Shown: positions 1 to 9,266 of the stretch, in pieces | Layout of the letters: each line of letters starts with the position of its first letter | Position numbering within the stretch: position 1 is the first letter of the stretch | Source of the DNA: Roseitranquillus sp963749675 | Lineage (GTDB): Bacteria; Pseudomonadota; Alphaproteobacteria; Rhodobacterales; Rhodobacteraceae | DNA: 64,000 nucleotides | Direction of reading: 5' to 3' | NCBI GenBank assembly: GCA_963749675.1 | Contig: CAVVNT010000001.1 | Location: 1 to 64,000 of the forward strand | The notes under the pieces: generated by a model | What the model was told of the DNA's origin: nothing | Seen by the model: only the letters and a program-made list of their open reading frames with translations | Databases searched by the model: none | Made by a program: the position numbers and the translations under genes

Positions 1-467
1 CGCGGTTCCGTCGCGTGTGGCCGACGCCGTCGCCGCAATAGTCCGCACGCACCATGCGGACGCAGGCCTGGTGGAGATCGCGCATGCCTGCCTCCCAAGG
101 GTAATAGCCCCAGACAACGCACTTGCCGATCGCGCCGTCGACGCAGGCCATGGTCAGCCCCCCGGGGCTCCATGCGCTTTGCGCACTCCAGCTCCCGGCA
201 AGCGGGATCACGGCCACCGATGGCGACGACGGTGCCGCAGAGCGGTCCTTGCTCCGTCTCCAGGACATAGAGACTGTAGCGCCCGAAATCCCGCACCGCA
301 GTGATCCGTGCGCCGATTGCGCCCGTGTTGGAGAAGAGGCGGATCGTAGCGCCGGCGGCGGGACGGCCTGATGGCCCCGACGCCGCCGCGATGCCGACGA
401 AGACGAGCGGGAGAAAGATCAGCGCAATCGTCTTCGATTTGAGGGGGCGGCGACGCCGACCCCTCAT
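1..467 (-). pseudogene. ADYC-domain protein, frameshifted and cut by window edge
   Basis: Reading leftward from an ATG at 467, the product starts with basic residues and a hydrophobic stretch (LIFLPLVFVGIAAA), consistent with export. It then reads RYSLYVLETEQGPLCG. After a one-base frame change near 210-240 the frame gives VIPLAGSW, then MACVDGAIGKCVVWGYYPW, and finally VRMVRADYCGDGVGHTR, which is the signature of the ADYC domain family. The sense of both halves and their order match that family, so I read this as one gene with an indel. The C-terminus lies beyond base 1. It starts 5 bases after the small gene at 473-691 and probably shares its transcript. Function of the family is unknown. 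Confidence 0.7.
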
Positions 468-472
468 CTCAT

Positions 473-691
473 TCACTGGCGGGACAAGACGACCCCCGAG
501 GCGACGAGCGCGCCGCCAGCGCCCTCGACCGCGTGAAGCGCGGCACCGTTAAGCTGCAAGCCGTTGATCGACAACGCGTTCGCGCGGCCACGCGAACCGG
601 GGCTCGGCTCGGTCGGGCCGTAAGTTGCGGCGAGCGCGTAGATGCAAAGGCCGAACGCGGCGGCGGAAGAGAATGCGGCGGTTCTGGTCAT
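473..691 (-). CDS. Small secreted NG-motif protein
   Basis: A 72-residue product. I chose the ATG at 691 because an AAGGA lies about 8 bases upstream; an ATG at 706 in the same frame has no such site. The N-terminus (TRTAAFSSAAAFGLCIYALA) is a signal-like hydrophobic stretch. The mature part holds NGLQLNGAAL, the NG-x-x-LNG pattern often found at the N-terminus of ADYC-domain proteins. The gene ends 5 bases before the ADYC gene, so the two look co-transcribed. No enzymatic motif is visible. It could be an accessory peptide, or a detached N-terminal segment of the ADYC protein. Confidence 0.55.
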   Translation of the reverse strand: MTRTAAFSSAAAFGLCIYALAATYGPTEPSPGSRGRANALSINGLQLNGAALHAVEGAGGALVASGVVLSRQ

Positions 692-746
692 GATCGTGTC
701 CTTCATTGGGGGGTCAGGTCTGTCGCGGGCTGGCGGCCGGAGAGGG

Positions 747-926
747 TCACCAGCCATGGCGCAGCGGTTCGTGGCGGCGGAGAGCGCGGCCGACCGACCC
801 GCATTCGGGCAGGCCGATATCGTGGCGGAGATGGTCGCTTAGCGAGCGAAGGCCGTCACGCCGCGCCCGTGCTTCCGAGGGGGAGAACAGCATCCGCATC
901 AAGCGTCTGCTTGGCGTGGTCTTCAT
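747..926 (-). CDS. DUF1127-like small basic protein
   Basis: A 59-residue arginine-rich product. The core RDGLRSLSDHLRHDIGLPE resembles the DUF1127 pattern (LSDxxLRDIGL) of small alphaproteobacterial proteins linked to RNA turnover and stress. The ATG at 926 is preferred over the one at 938 because GAGGA lies 6-7 bases upstream. It heads the minus-strand group with the NG-motif and ADYC genes. Assignment rests on one short motif, so it is tentative. Confidence 0.45.
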   Translation of the reverse strand: MKTTPSRRLMRMLFSPSEARARRDGLRSLSDHLRHDIGLPECGSVGRALRRHEPLRHGW

Positions 927-1171
927 CGTGGTCCTCATCGGGTTCGTTTCTGATGAGGAGACACTCGGTCCCGCCGTTAAGCGGCGCGGCCGGATGTCGT
1001 GAAACCGGCGTGAAATGCGGCCTCGGGCCTCTCGCATACCTCCTTGGCGACTTGGGCGGCAGCGTTGTCTATACTCGCCGGCGCGCGGTGTTTCTGACCG
1101 CGCGAGCGAGTACCACCCGATCCCCGGCGCAGCCCCTGGCTGGCCGGCATCCCGTTGGAGCACCGCCGACC

Positions 1172-4100
1172 ATGGCACGGCTCGAGATACGGCTCTTCGG
1201 TCATTTCGAGGCGCGCCTCGGCGGCGCCCCGGTCGAGATGCCGACGCGGCAGACGGCGCTTCTTCTCGCACTCGTGGCGCTGGAGCCGGATCGGCCGACA
1301 AGTCGCGCGAGTCTCGCGGCCTTGCTCTGGCCCTCGCGCGAGGAGGAGCAGGCGCGAACATCGCTGCGCCAGGCGCTCTACCGGCTGCGGACCGCGCTGT
1401 CGGACGCGGAGCCGTTTCCTCTCGAGATCACGCCACGCTGGGTGCGCTTGTGCGCCAACCGCGCGGACATCGACGCGGCCGCGCTGTCCGCAGCGGGAGA
1501 GGATCCCGACGCGCTGGAACGGGTCCTGCAGCGGGTTTCGGGCGCACCGCTGGAGGGCCTCGAACCTTCGGGCGACGAGCTCGAGACCCGCCTCACGACG
1601 GAACGGACGCGCCTGCGCCGCCTGCTCTCCGATGCGCTCGCGACTCTGTCTACCGCGCGGTTGACCGAGAGGCGCTTTGCCGATGTCGAGGCGGCCGCAA
1701 GTCGCGGTCTCGCGCTCGACCCGTTCGACGAGGTGGCGCTGCGCAACCTGATGTCGGCGCTCGCGCACCAGGGACGGCGCAACGCCGCGCTCGACGCATA
1801 TCGCCAAGCGGCCGAACGGCTGCGGACGGGGCTTGCCGTGGCACCCCAGGAGGAGACGACGGCGCTCTGGCGGGACCTGCGCCAGAGGCCGTCGCGACGA
1901 GATGCGGAGCGGCCCGTGCCGACCGGCGATCCAGCGCTGGTGGGCCCGGCAACGCCGGCGGACCGGCCTGCGGAACCCTCGACCAGCGGACGGCACATGC
2001 GCCACGTGGCGGTCCTGCACCTCATCGTCCCGGCGCTTCAGACCGCGCTCACCGATCCTGACCCGGAAGCGGCCGAGGCCGCTGTCCGGCCGACGCTGGA
2101 GAGGATCGCGACGGCGGCGACACGCGCCGGGGGCTCTCGCCTCGGGGGAGCCGGGGCGGAGTTCGCGTTCGCGTTCGGCGCGACGACCTCGCAGGAAAGC
2201 CCGGCACTCTCGGCAGCATTGCTGGCCCTCGACCTGCGGGACCTCTCGCCGTCCTGCGGCATTCACGCCGGCGACGGTCTGGCCGGGAAGGATTGGGGGC
2301 AGGGGCTGGTCGCACAGGTCGCCCGCCAGCTCGCCGTCGCCGCCGCACCCGGCGAGATCCGCCTCGGACCCGCGGCCGAGGCGGAGTGTCGCGGCGCCCT
2401 CGACCTCGGCGAGCGCAATTCCGTCGATCTGCCAGGAACGGACATGAGCCTTGCGTCCTGGAGCGTCAGTGGAGTCGGCGCCCGCGCCGGGTGGGCCGCC
2501 CGCCGCGCCCGTGGCCTCAGCCGCTTCGTTGGGCGTGCGGAGGAACTGGCCGAACTGGAGCGGAACGCCGAGCGCGCCCGCACGAGTGGCCGGGTCGTCG
2601 TGGTGATCGGCGAGCCTGGTTTGGGCAAGTCGCGCCTTGTCCACGAATTCCTCGGCCGCCGCGACGGGGCACGTGTCTTCCGTGCGGATTTCTCGCAACT
2701 TGGCAGCGGAAGCGGCCTCGTCGCTCTCGGGGGCCTCGTCCGCACATGGCTGGAACTGCCTGGCGAAGCGACGGCGCGCGAGGTCCTGGCGGGCGCGAAG
2801 GAAAAACTCGGCGGCGACGGCGTGGAGCTGGTGCCCGCCGTCGCCGTCCTGCTTGGATTGGCCGACCACGCAGGCGATTGGGCGCAGAAGTCGGGCGAGC
2901 GCCGCCGCCACCTGCTGGTCGAGACGATGCGCCTCCTCCTCGCCCGAGCGGAGGCGCAGACGATCCTGGTCATTGAGGACGCGCACTGGGCCGACGCCGA
3001 GAGTGTGGACATCCTCGGTCATCTCGTGGCGACCCTCGGGGCGACGCCGGTTCTGGTGATCGTCACCTGCCGGCCGGAGTTCCGCCAGGACTGGATCCGC
3101 CTGCCGCACGTCCGCGAGATCCGCCTCGAGGGGCTCGCACCCGACGCCGCCGGCGCGCTGGTCGAGGCGCTCGCCGGCGAGAGGCCGGACCTCGCTCTGC
3201 GCAAGCGCCTGTCCGAGGATGCCGGCGGCGTGCCCCTCTACATCGAGGAGGTGCTGCGCGCGCTGGAGGATGCCGGCGACCTCGGCCCTATGGGCGGCGC
3301 CGGGACTCGTGCGCTTGGAGGCCTGCACATCCCGCCGTCGATCCGGGGGGTGCTGTCGCTGCGGATCGACCGCCTCGCCGAAAGCGACCGGAGCGTGCTG
3401 CAGGCGGCCTCGATCATCGGGCCAACGGTACCGGGCGACATGCTGGCGCGGCTCACCGGCCTGTCCGACGATGCCCTCTCCGCCTCGCTCGACACCCTCG
3501 CCGAGGCGGACCTGCTCCTGCCCACAGGCGGCTTTCCCGCGCGCCGCCTGGTCTTCAAGCACGCTCTTACGCTGGAGGCCGCCTATCGGAGCGTCCTGCC
3601 GTCCCGACGCCAGGCGATGCACCGCGCCATGCTCGAGCTCTGTCAAGAGGTCTCCGCCGCCAACCCCGACGAGCATGTGGAGGAGATGGCGGACCATGCC
3701 CGCTTCGGCGGAATGTGGAGCGATGCCGCCGATCTGTGCAAGCGCGCAGCGATCCAGGCCGAGGCGCGGTCGTCCTATCATCGCGCCGCGCTGTTCTACG
3801 ATCGGGCTCTGGACGCGCTGGGACGGCAGCCCCAGACCAACCGGCTGCGCCTCGAGCAGGCAGACATCCACTGCCGGATGCGCCCCGCCCTCTGGATGAC
3901 CGGAGAATATGACCGGGTGGTCCAGGGCCTCGCGCGCGCCGAGCAGATGAGCGAGGAGGCTGGGGACCAGCGGCTCCTCGCCGAGATCCGGGCACAGCGC
4001 GCCTACTTTCACTCGACCGACGGGCGCTTCGACGACGGGCTCGAGCTCTGCCGCATGGCCGACGCGGCGGCGCGGGGCATCGACGACGCGCTGCTGCACG

Positions 4101-4948
4101 CCGAGATCGCAGCCGCCCGGTGCCAGTTGCTGAGGTTCCGTGGCAAGTACCGCGACGCCATCCCTTCGGTGGAAGAGCATCTGCCCGTCTGGACCGGAAA
4201 GCATCGGCACTACCGAGGCCTGCAGCTCGCGACGAGAGCGGTCTATGTCCACAGCCATCTAGCGGCCTGCCGGGGCGGTCTCGGGCAGGATGACGGCGCA
4301 CGCCACCACGCCGAGACGGCTGTCGCCATCGCTCGTGAAACCGAGCGCCCGGCCGATCTCTACATCGCGATGTTCCACCTCGGGCAGGTCGCGCTCGATG
4401 CGGGCCGGCCCGAGGAGGCTCTGACGCATTTCGAGAAGGCGTCCGAGATCGCGCGGACCTCGGATCTGTTCTACTTCGCGATCTGGGCGAAGCCGAACAT
4501 TGCAGAGGCGCTTCTGGAGATGGGGCGGGTCGGCGAGGCTCTTCCCCTCTTGCAGGACGAGGACGCGGGCTACGGCGTCGTCCACGACCTGATCCGGGCG
4601 CAGTGGCTGGCGGCACTGGCCAAGGGGCTGTCGCTCAGCGGTGATCGGGGTGGCGCGGAGAGCAAACTTCGGGAGGTTCTGGATGCGGCGCGGCGGATGC
4701 AGCAGCCGCACTTGGAGCAGTTGGCGCTGAGCCGCCTCGCACTGACGGCAGTCCGTGATGCCGGAGCGGCGGAGGACCTACTCCATCGGGCGCACACGAT
4801 CGCCACGCGGGAAGGCTACGCACCTGACGTGTCCCGCATCCGGGCCCGCGCGGCCGAGCTTGGCGTCGGCCTGCCGGAGTTGTTCGATGAAGACCCCGAG
4901 GGCCAGAGGAACGCCCGCCCCGATGAACGGGGCGGGCGGCGGGCGTGA
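1172..4948 (+). CDS. BTAD-type regulator with cyclase-like, AAA and TPR regions
   Basis: A 1258-residue cytoplasmic signalling regulator. Residues 1-100 resemble an OmpR-type winged helix (ARLEIRLFGHFEARLGG), and about 100-225 the bacterial transcriptional activator helical repeats. About 270-420 resembles a class III nucleotidyl cyclase fold without clear catalytic residues. A STAND-like AAA ATPase follows, with Walker A GEPGLGKS near residue 480 and Walker B ILVIEDAHWAD near 600. The last 500 residues are TPR-like repeats. The frame stays open upstream to 533, but the conserved N-terminus begins at the ATG at 1172. It is transcribed away from the ADYC group and could control it; that is inference from position. 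The target and ligand are unknown. Confidence 0.85.
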   Translation: MARLEIRLFGHFEARLGGAPVEMPTRQTALLLALVALEPDRPTSRASLAALLWPSREEEQARTSLRQALYRLRTALSDAEPFPLEITPRWVRLCANRADIDAAALSAAGEDPDALERVLQRVSGAPLEGLEPSGDELETRLTTERTRLRRLLSDALATLSTARLTERRFADVEAAASRGLALDPFDEVALRNLMSALAHQGRRNAALDAYRQAAERLRTGLAVAPQEETTALWRDLRQRPSRRDAERPVPTGDPALVGPATPADRPAEPSTSGRHMRHVAVLHLIVPALQTALTDPDPEAAEAAVRPTLERIATAATRAGGSRLGGAGAEFAFAFGATTSQESPALSAALLALDLRDLSPSCGIHAGDGLAGKDWGQGLVAQVARQLAVAAAPGEIRLGPAAEAECRGALDLGERNSVDLPGTDMSLASWSVSGVGARAGWAARRARGLSRFVGRAEELAELERNAERARTSGRVVVVIGEPGLGKSRLVHEFLGRRDGARVFRADFSQLGSGSGLVALGGLVRTWLELPGEATAREVLAGAKEKLGGDGVELVPAVAVLLGLADHAGDWAQKSGERRRHLLVETMRLLLARAEAQTILVIEDAHWADAESVDILGHLVATLGATPVLVIVTCRPEFRQDWIRLPHVREIRLEGLAPDAAGALVEALAGERPDLALRKRLSEDAGGVPLYIEEVLRALEDAGDLGPMGGAGTRALGGLHIPPSIRGVLSLRIDRLAESDRSVLQAASIIGPTVPGDMLARLTGLSDDALSASLDTLAEADLLLPTGGFPARRLVFKHALTLEAAYRSVLPSRRQAMHRAMLELCQEVSAANPDEHVEEMADHARFGGMWSDAADLCKRAAIQAEARSSYHRAALFYDRALDALGRQPQTNRLRLEQADIHCRMRPALWMTGEYDRVVQGLARAEQMSEEAGDQRLLAEIRAQRAYFHSTDGRFDDGLELCRMADAAARGIDDALLHAEIAAARCQLLRFRGKYRDAIPSVEEHLPVWTGKHRHYRGLQLATRAVYVHSHLAACRGGLGQDDGARHHAETAVAIARETERPADLYIAMFHLGQVALDAGRPEEALTHFEKASEIARTSDLFYFAIWAKPNIAEALLEMGRVGEALPLLQDEDAGYGVVHDLIRAQWLAALAKGLSLSGDRGGAESKLREVLDAARRMQQPHLEQLALSRLALTAVRDAGAAEDLLHRAHTIATREGYAPDVSRIRARAAELGVGLPELFDEDPEGQRNARPDERGGRRA

Positions 4949-4959
4949 ACCGTCCCGGT

Positions 4960-6651
4960 TCAGAGCCTGTCGAAGGCCGGCAGCTCAAGATCGCCCAACC
5001 AGTGCGCCTTGAAGGCCTCTCTTGCGTGTCTTGCGCGATGCCTGGTTTGGTCCTCGCCATATAAATTCTCGACCTGCCAGAGGCCCCAGAGCGCCCAGCC
5101 GTCGCGTGGCGCCTTGGCCAGGGCCGCCCGGAACGCCGACCGCGCCTCGTGCGGGCGGCCCGCCTCGAGCAGCACCGCGCCAAGCGTGCGGCGGACGGGC
5201 GCGTACCAGTAGGACGGCTCCATGTAGGCGATCCCGTCCTCGAGCTCCGCCGCCACCTCGAGATGGTGGATCGCGGCGTCCCAGTTTCCCTGCACCTGTT
5301 CGATCCGCCCCTCGAGGTGGTGCTTCGCGACGCCAAGGAGGTCGCGCGCCGGCAGGTACTGGGCCTCGAGACCGTCGAGGTCGGCGGTCTCGATCAGCGT
5401 CTCGATGGCCCGCGCCTGCTCCCACGCCTCCTCGATGCGTCCCGCGCGAGCCAGCGCCGTGCCGCGGGCGTAGTGCCAGAACCCCTGGACGAGCGGGAAC
5501 TCGTCCGACGGCTTCTCCAGCGCCAGGATCGTCTCGGGGTCGCTGAACTGGGCATGCACCGTGAACGGCGCCGTGCGGATCGCCTGGACCCAGGCGAGGT
5601 CGGCCGAGACCTCGTCCGACGTGATCTCGTCGAGCCTGTCGGCCGCGGCAAGCGCATCCTCCGCAAGGCCGGCGGACTGCGCGCCGACCAGCAGGAAGTG
5701 CACGTTGTGCGGGTAGTAGCCATAGCGGTAGAGCTCGCTCGCGGCCTCTCCGGCACGGCCGAGGAAGGCCTCGTCCGCGGCGATGGCGTCGCGGTTCACC
5801 TCGATCGAGTCGGCGTAGCGGCCGATCCGGTTGTAGATGTGCGCCGGCATGTGCACGAGATGCCCCGCCGACGGCACCGAGCCGGCCAGCCGGTCGGCCG
5901 CGTCCTCAGCCCGCCCCGGGTCCGCCGATGCCTCCATCGCATGGATGTAGAGATGCAGCGCGGCGGGATGGTCGGGCGAGAGCGTCAGCGCGCGGTCGAG
6001 CGTCGCCACGATGTCGCCACCGCGACCCCTTGGCGTCACGCCGTCCGCCTCCCAGTAGTCCCACGGCTGCTGGTTCATCAGCGCGTCCGCGAAGATGACC
6101 TGCACGTTGACGTCGTCCGGAAAGGCTTCGGCCGCCGCCTCCATAAGGTCGGCGAAGTCCGCTCCGCCGTCCCCGCCGGCGTAGCGCGCCGCCAGAGCGT
6201 GGGTCAGCGCAACCTCGACCGGCGCCGAGGCGAGGCCCGCCGCGATGCTTGACGCCTCAATCGAACGCGCCTCGTTCTCGGGGTGCATCCCGTCGTTCAG
6301 GTTCGGCCCGAGCGCGTAGGCCTCGCCCCAGTAGCACATGGCGCAGTCGGGGTCGGCCTTCTGCGCCTCGCGGAAGGCGCGGACGGCCTCGGCGTGGTTG
6401 AAGCCCCAGAGGTGGCCGAGGCCCTGGTCGAACCAGTCCTGGGCGAGGCCGCTCAACGTCTCGATCGTCATGCCGAACTCGCCGAGCCCGTCGACCATGA
6501 CGGGCGCACCCTGGTCTGGCGCGGAGCCTTCGGCATGGCCGACGCCGGGGCCGAAGAGCTCGGTCTTGCGCTGCGCGTGCTCCTCGTGGGCCGCGACCGG
6601 AAGCGCGACGACGCTGGCGAGCATGGCGGCGCGAATGGAAAAGCGGAACAT
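4960..6651 (-). CDS. Exported TPR-repeat protein
   Basis: A 563-residue protein. The ATG at 6651 has AGGAG 8 bases upstream and is followed by a signal peptide (MFRFSIRAAMLASVVALPVAAHEEH). The mature part contains repeated helical pairs of TPR type and a CAMCYWGEAYALGPNLND segment, with two cysteines that might bind metal or haem; that is conjecture. It converges on the BTAD gene with 11 bases between stops, and lies 28 bases downstream of the homocysteine methyltransferase gene, so it may be the last gene of that run. The family has no assigned biochemical role that I know of. Confidence 0.75.
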   Translation of the reverse strand: MFRFSIRAAMLASVVALPVAAHEEHAQRKTELFGPGVGHAEGSAPDQGAPVMVDGLGEFGMTIETLSGLAQDWFDQGLGHLWGFNHAEAVRAFREAQKADPDCAMCYWGEAYALGPNLNDGMHPENEARSIEASSIAAGLASAPVEVALTHALAARYAGGDGGADFADLMEAAAEAFPDDVNVQVIFADALMNQQPWDYWEADGVTPRGRGGDIVATLDRALTLSPDHPAALHLYIHAMEASADPGRAEDAADRLAGSVPSAGHLVHMPAHIYNRIGRYADSIEVNRDAIAADEAFLGRAGEAASELYRYGYYPHNVHFLLVGAQSAGLAEDALAAADRLDEITSDEVSADLAWVQAIRTAPFTVHAQFSDPETILALEKPSDEFPLVQGFWHYARGTALARAGRIEEAWEQARAIETLIETADLDGLEAQYLPARDLLGVAKHHLEGRIEQVQGNWDAAIHHLEVAAELEDGIAYMEPSYWYAPVRRTLGAVLLEAGRPHEARSAFRAALAKAPRDGWALWGLWQVENLYGEDQTRHRARHAREAFKAHWLGDLELPAFDRL

Positions 6652-6679
6652 CTCATGTTCTCCTTTGGTCTGGTGGTGG

Positions 6680-7618
6680 TCACGCCGCCGCGTGGGCGCC
6701 CGCGACGGCGTCGGCGATGCAGCCGACATGCCGCTGGTCGGTGCCGCAGCAGCCGCCGAAGATGGTGAGGTTGGGCAATTGCGCCTTGAGGCGCGCGTAG
6801 TCTCGCGCCAGCTCGTGCGGGTCGCCGCTATCCAGCGCCTCGGCCTCGTCGAGTTCGGCGTGGCTGAGGCGTGAGGCATTGGCGCGGATGCCGCGGATGC
6901 GCTCGGCCAGCCGTCCGCCCGGCAGGGCGTCAGCGAAGTGGTCGGGATGCGCGCAGTTGATCATGTAGTAGGCCGGCCCGCCGCCCGTCGCCGCATCGAC
7001 CGCCGCAATCGCCTCGGCCAGCGTCTCGCCCGAGGGGAGACGACCATCGGTCTCGGTGGTGAACCCGATGGCGCAGGGCATGTCGGCCGCCTGCGCCACC
7101 AGAGCCACGCCCGTCGCCTCGCCGCTGTGGGTCATGGTGACCGCCGTCACGAGATCGACGGCGGTCCCGGCGAAGACGTCGACCTGATGCGCGTGATAGG
7201 CGCGCGCCTCCTGCGCCGTCATCATGGTGTCGGCCCGATAGCCGTCGCCCCTTGGGCCAACGTTACCCGAGATCACGATCGGCGCGGTCGAGGTCGAACC
7301 CGTCCGCAGCTCCTCCATCAGCCGGATGGCCTCGCGGTTGAACTGCGCGATCGCGCCTGCGTCATGGCCGAGCTGCGCACCCCATCCGGTCGAGCAGCGC
7401 CAGGTCGGGCTTTCCAGGACGAAGCCAAGGCCACGGCGCTCGGCAATCCCGAGATAGCTCCGGAAATAGGTGCGCAGGCTCTCGCGCCCCGTCTCGGTCG
7501 CGAGGAGCGGATAGGCGGCGAAGAGCGGGAGGTCGTGGCCCATCTGGAAGATGAGCGTCGTCTCGATGCCGCCGTCGGTGAGAAAGGGCGCGGCGGAAAG
7601 TTGGGGAAGGTGTGGCAC
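6680..7618 (-). CDS. Homocysteine S-methyltransferase family protein (copy 1)
   Basis: A 312-residue Zn-dependent barrel enzyme. The family moves a methyl group from a sulfonium donor such as S-methylmethionine to homocysteine or a related thiol/selenol. The N-terminus has the family motif LTDGGIETTLIF. Zinc ligands are visible as the Cys in INCAHP and the pair in GGCCGT (residues 288-293). A closely related gene lies at 9263-10234, and between them are an IstB relic and a PLP enzyme. The pair suggests two substrates or a donor different from the usual one. Substrate cannot be fixed from sequence. Confidence 0.85.
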   Translation of the reverse strand: MPHLPQLSAAPFLTDGGIETTLIFQMGHDLPLFAAYPLLATETGRESLRTYFRSYLGIAERRGLGFVLESPTWRCSTGWGAQLGHDAGAIAQFNREAIRLMEELRTGSTSTAPIVISGNVGPRGDGYRADTMMTAQEARAYHAHQVDVFAGTAVDLVTAVTMTHSGEATGVALVAQAADMPCAIGFTTETDGRLPSGETLAEAIAAVDAATGGGPAYYMINCAHPDHFADALPGGRLAERIRGIRANASRLSHAELDEAEALDSGDPHELARDYARLKAQLPNLTIFGGCCGTDQRHVGCIADAVAGAHAAA

Positions 7619-7732
7619 GGTCGGCCTCCATCATGGTCCGATGGAGCGGGTCTCCCGCAGAGCCGTCACACTGCCGTCGGGACTCCGTTACAAGGCCGTG
7701 AAAAGCCGCCTGCAGTCCCGCACGGACATCTG

Positions 7733-7990
7733 TCAACGGCGGACCAGAAGCCGGCTGATGGCCGGCGCAAGACTTGGCCCGTCAGGGCCACCCCTGGTGG
7801 TCAGGTCAGGCGTCGGCCTTGGCGGCTCGGGAGCGGCTATGGTTGAGGCGGTAGCCGTCGCCGCCGTCCATCGGAGCTTGAATCGATGGCGCCGAGACGG
7901 ACGGCTCTCGAGGATCTTGACGTGTTGGATCAGCCGGTCGAGCAGCGCGCCGCTCACCGACTTCCGAGCTCGCCGCGGCGCCGCATCTTT
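7733..7990 (-). pseudogene. Relic of IstB (IS21-family helper ATPase) C-terminus
   Basis: The 7619-8069 interval holds no intact gene. On the minus strand it reads SGALLDRLIQHVKILE, which resembles the end of IstB, the ATP-binding helper of IS21 elements, and then decays into non-homologous sequence. No ATG or Walker motif remains. It probably marks a former IS21-type insertion between the methyltransferase and PLP genes. The call rests on about 16 residues. Confidence 0.4.
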
Positions 7991-8069
7991 GCGGGCATCC
8001 GTGCCGGGCGCAGCGACCGGTCATTTCGCTGCATCCATTGTTCTGATCGCACGGCCCGCCGTTACGCTT

Positions 8070-9266
8070 TCATGACGGCGGAACGACCCGAGCCAACCTC
8101 CTGATTTCCTCCATGGTGTTGAAGGCGTGCAGCGATGCGCGGACCAGGCCGTGGTCGAGGTGGCGTGCGTCCAGGTCCAGCCGGGCATGCTCGGGCCGCG
8201 CGAGCGAGACTGCGACGTTGCGATCGGCGAGCTGCGCGACCGTCTGCGCCGGGAGCTCGGCGGCGCTGCGGAACGTCACGATGCCCGATCGGCACGTACC
8301 GAGGTCGTGGACCGTGACGCCGGGCGTCGCGGCCAGCGCCTCGCGCAGCTCGGCGGCGAGCGCGGTGATCCGCGCCTCGATTCTGTCGATGCCGATGTCG
8401 CGGGCGTAGCGGACGGCACGCGCGAGGCCGATCTGCCCTGCGACGGACCGTTCGAACTGCTCGAAGCGGCGGGCGCCGGGGGCAAGCTCGTAGGTGTCGC
8501 GCCCCGTCCAGGTGGCGGCGCGCAGGTCGACGAAGGGCGGCTCCAGTGTCTCGGCGAGCGCGCGGCGGACGTAGAGGAAGCCGGTGCCGCGCGGCCCGCG
8601 GAGGAACTTGCGGCCGGTGCCGGAGAGGATGTCGCAGCCGACCCGGCGGACGTCGACGCGCATCTGCCCCACCGACTGGCAGACGTCGAGGAGGTAGAGC
8701 AGGCCGTGGCAGCGGCATACGGCGCCGACCTCCTCGGCCGGATTGACGAGGCCCCCTTGCGTCGGCGCGCGGGTCAGCGCGACGAGGCGGGTGCGCGGGC
8801 CGATCATCGCCTCCAGCGCGGCGACGTCGATCTGCCCGGATGGGTCCGACGGCACCACGTCGATCTCGATCCCGTCGCGGCGCGCGCGCTGCAGCATCGC
8901 GAGCCAGTTCGAGACGTATTCCGATGCGTGGGTCAGGACGCGATCGCCCGGTTCCAGCGGCAGGGCGTAGAACGCCATGTCCCAGGCGCGGGTGGCGCTT
9001 TCGACGAAGGCGATCTCGTCCGGTTCAGCGCCGAGGAGCGCCGCCATCTCCGTGTAGAAGGCGTCGATCGCGACGGACGCGGCCTCGGCCCCGGCATAGC
9101 CGCCGATACGCCGCTCGAGCTCCAGATGCGCCACCACCGCCTGGTGGACCGGGTCGGGCACCGGAGATGCCCCGGCATTGTTGGCGTGGAGCATCCCCGC
9201 CGTCGACGGTGTGTCGGCGCGCAGCGCCGCCATGTCGACGCCGTGAGTCGTGTCGCCCGTCCTCAT
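8070..9266 (-). CDS. Class V aminotransferase-fold PLP enzyme
   Basis: A 398-residue PLP enzyme of the cysteine desulfurase / isopenicillin-N-epimerase / EgtE superfamily. The Schiff-base lysine is K220 in GTGRKFLRGPRG, and the cofactor aspartate is in LLDVCQSVG near residue 194. The start is supported by GGAGGTG a few bases upstream, and the ATG overlaps the stop of the upstream methyltransferase (ATGA), showing translational coupling. Members act as C-S lyases, epimerases or desulfurases. Coupling to a homocysteine methyltransferase homologue suggests a sulfur or selenium substrate. A lyase acting on a sulfonium or sulfoxide compound is an inference only. Confidence 0.8.
   Translation of the reverse strand: MRTGDTTHGVDMAALRADTPSTAGMLHANNAGASPVPDPVHQAVVAHLELERRIGGYAGAEAASVAIDAFYTEMAALLGAEPDEIAFVESATRAWDMAFYALPLEPGDRVLTHASEYVSNWLAMLQRARRDGIEIDVVPSDPSGQIDVAALEAMIGPRTRLVALTRAPTQGGLVNPAEEVGAVCRCHGLLYLLDVCQSVGQMRVDVRRVGCDILSGTGRKFLRGPRGTGFLYVRRALAETLEPPFVDLRAATWTGRDTYELAPGARRFEQFERSVAGQIGLARAVRYARDIGIDRIEARITALAAELREALAATPGVTVHDLGTCRSGIVTFRSAAELPAQTVAQLADRNVAVSLARPEHARLDLDARHLDHGLVRASLHAFNTMEEIRRLARVVPPS

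Noticed and set aside
977..4258. A 1093-codon open frame on the minus strand
   Set aside because: It lies antisense to the BTAD regulator, has no recognisable motifs and is explained by high GC content.
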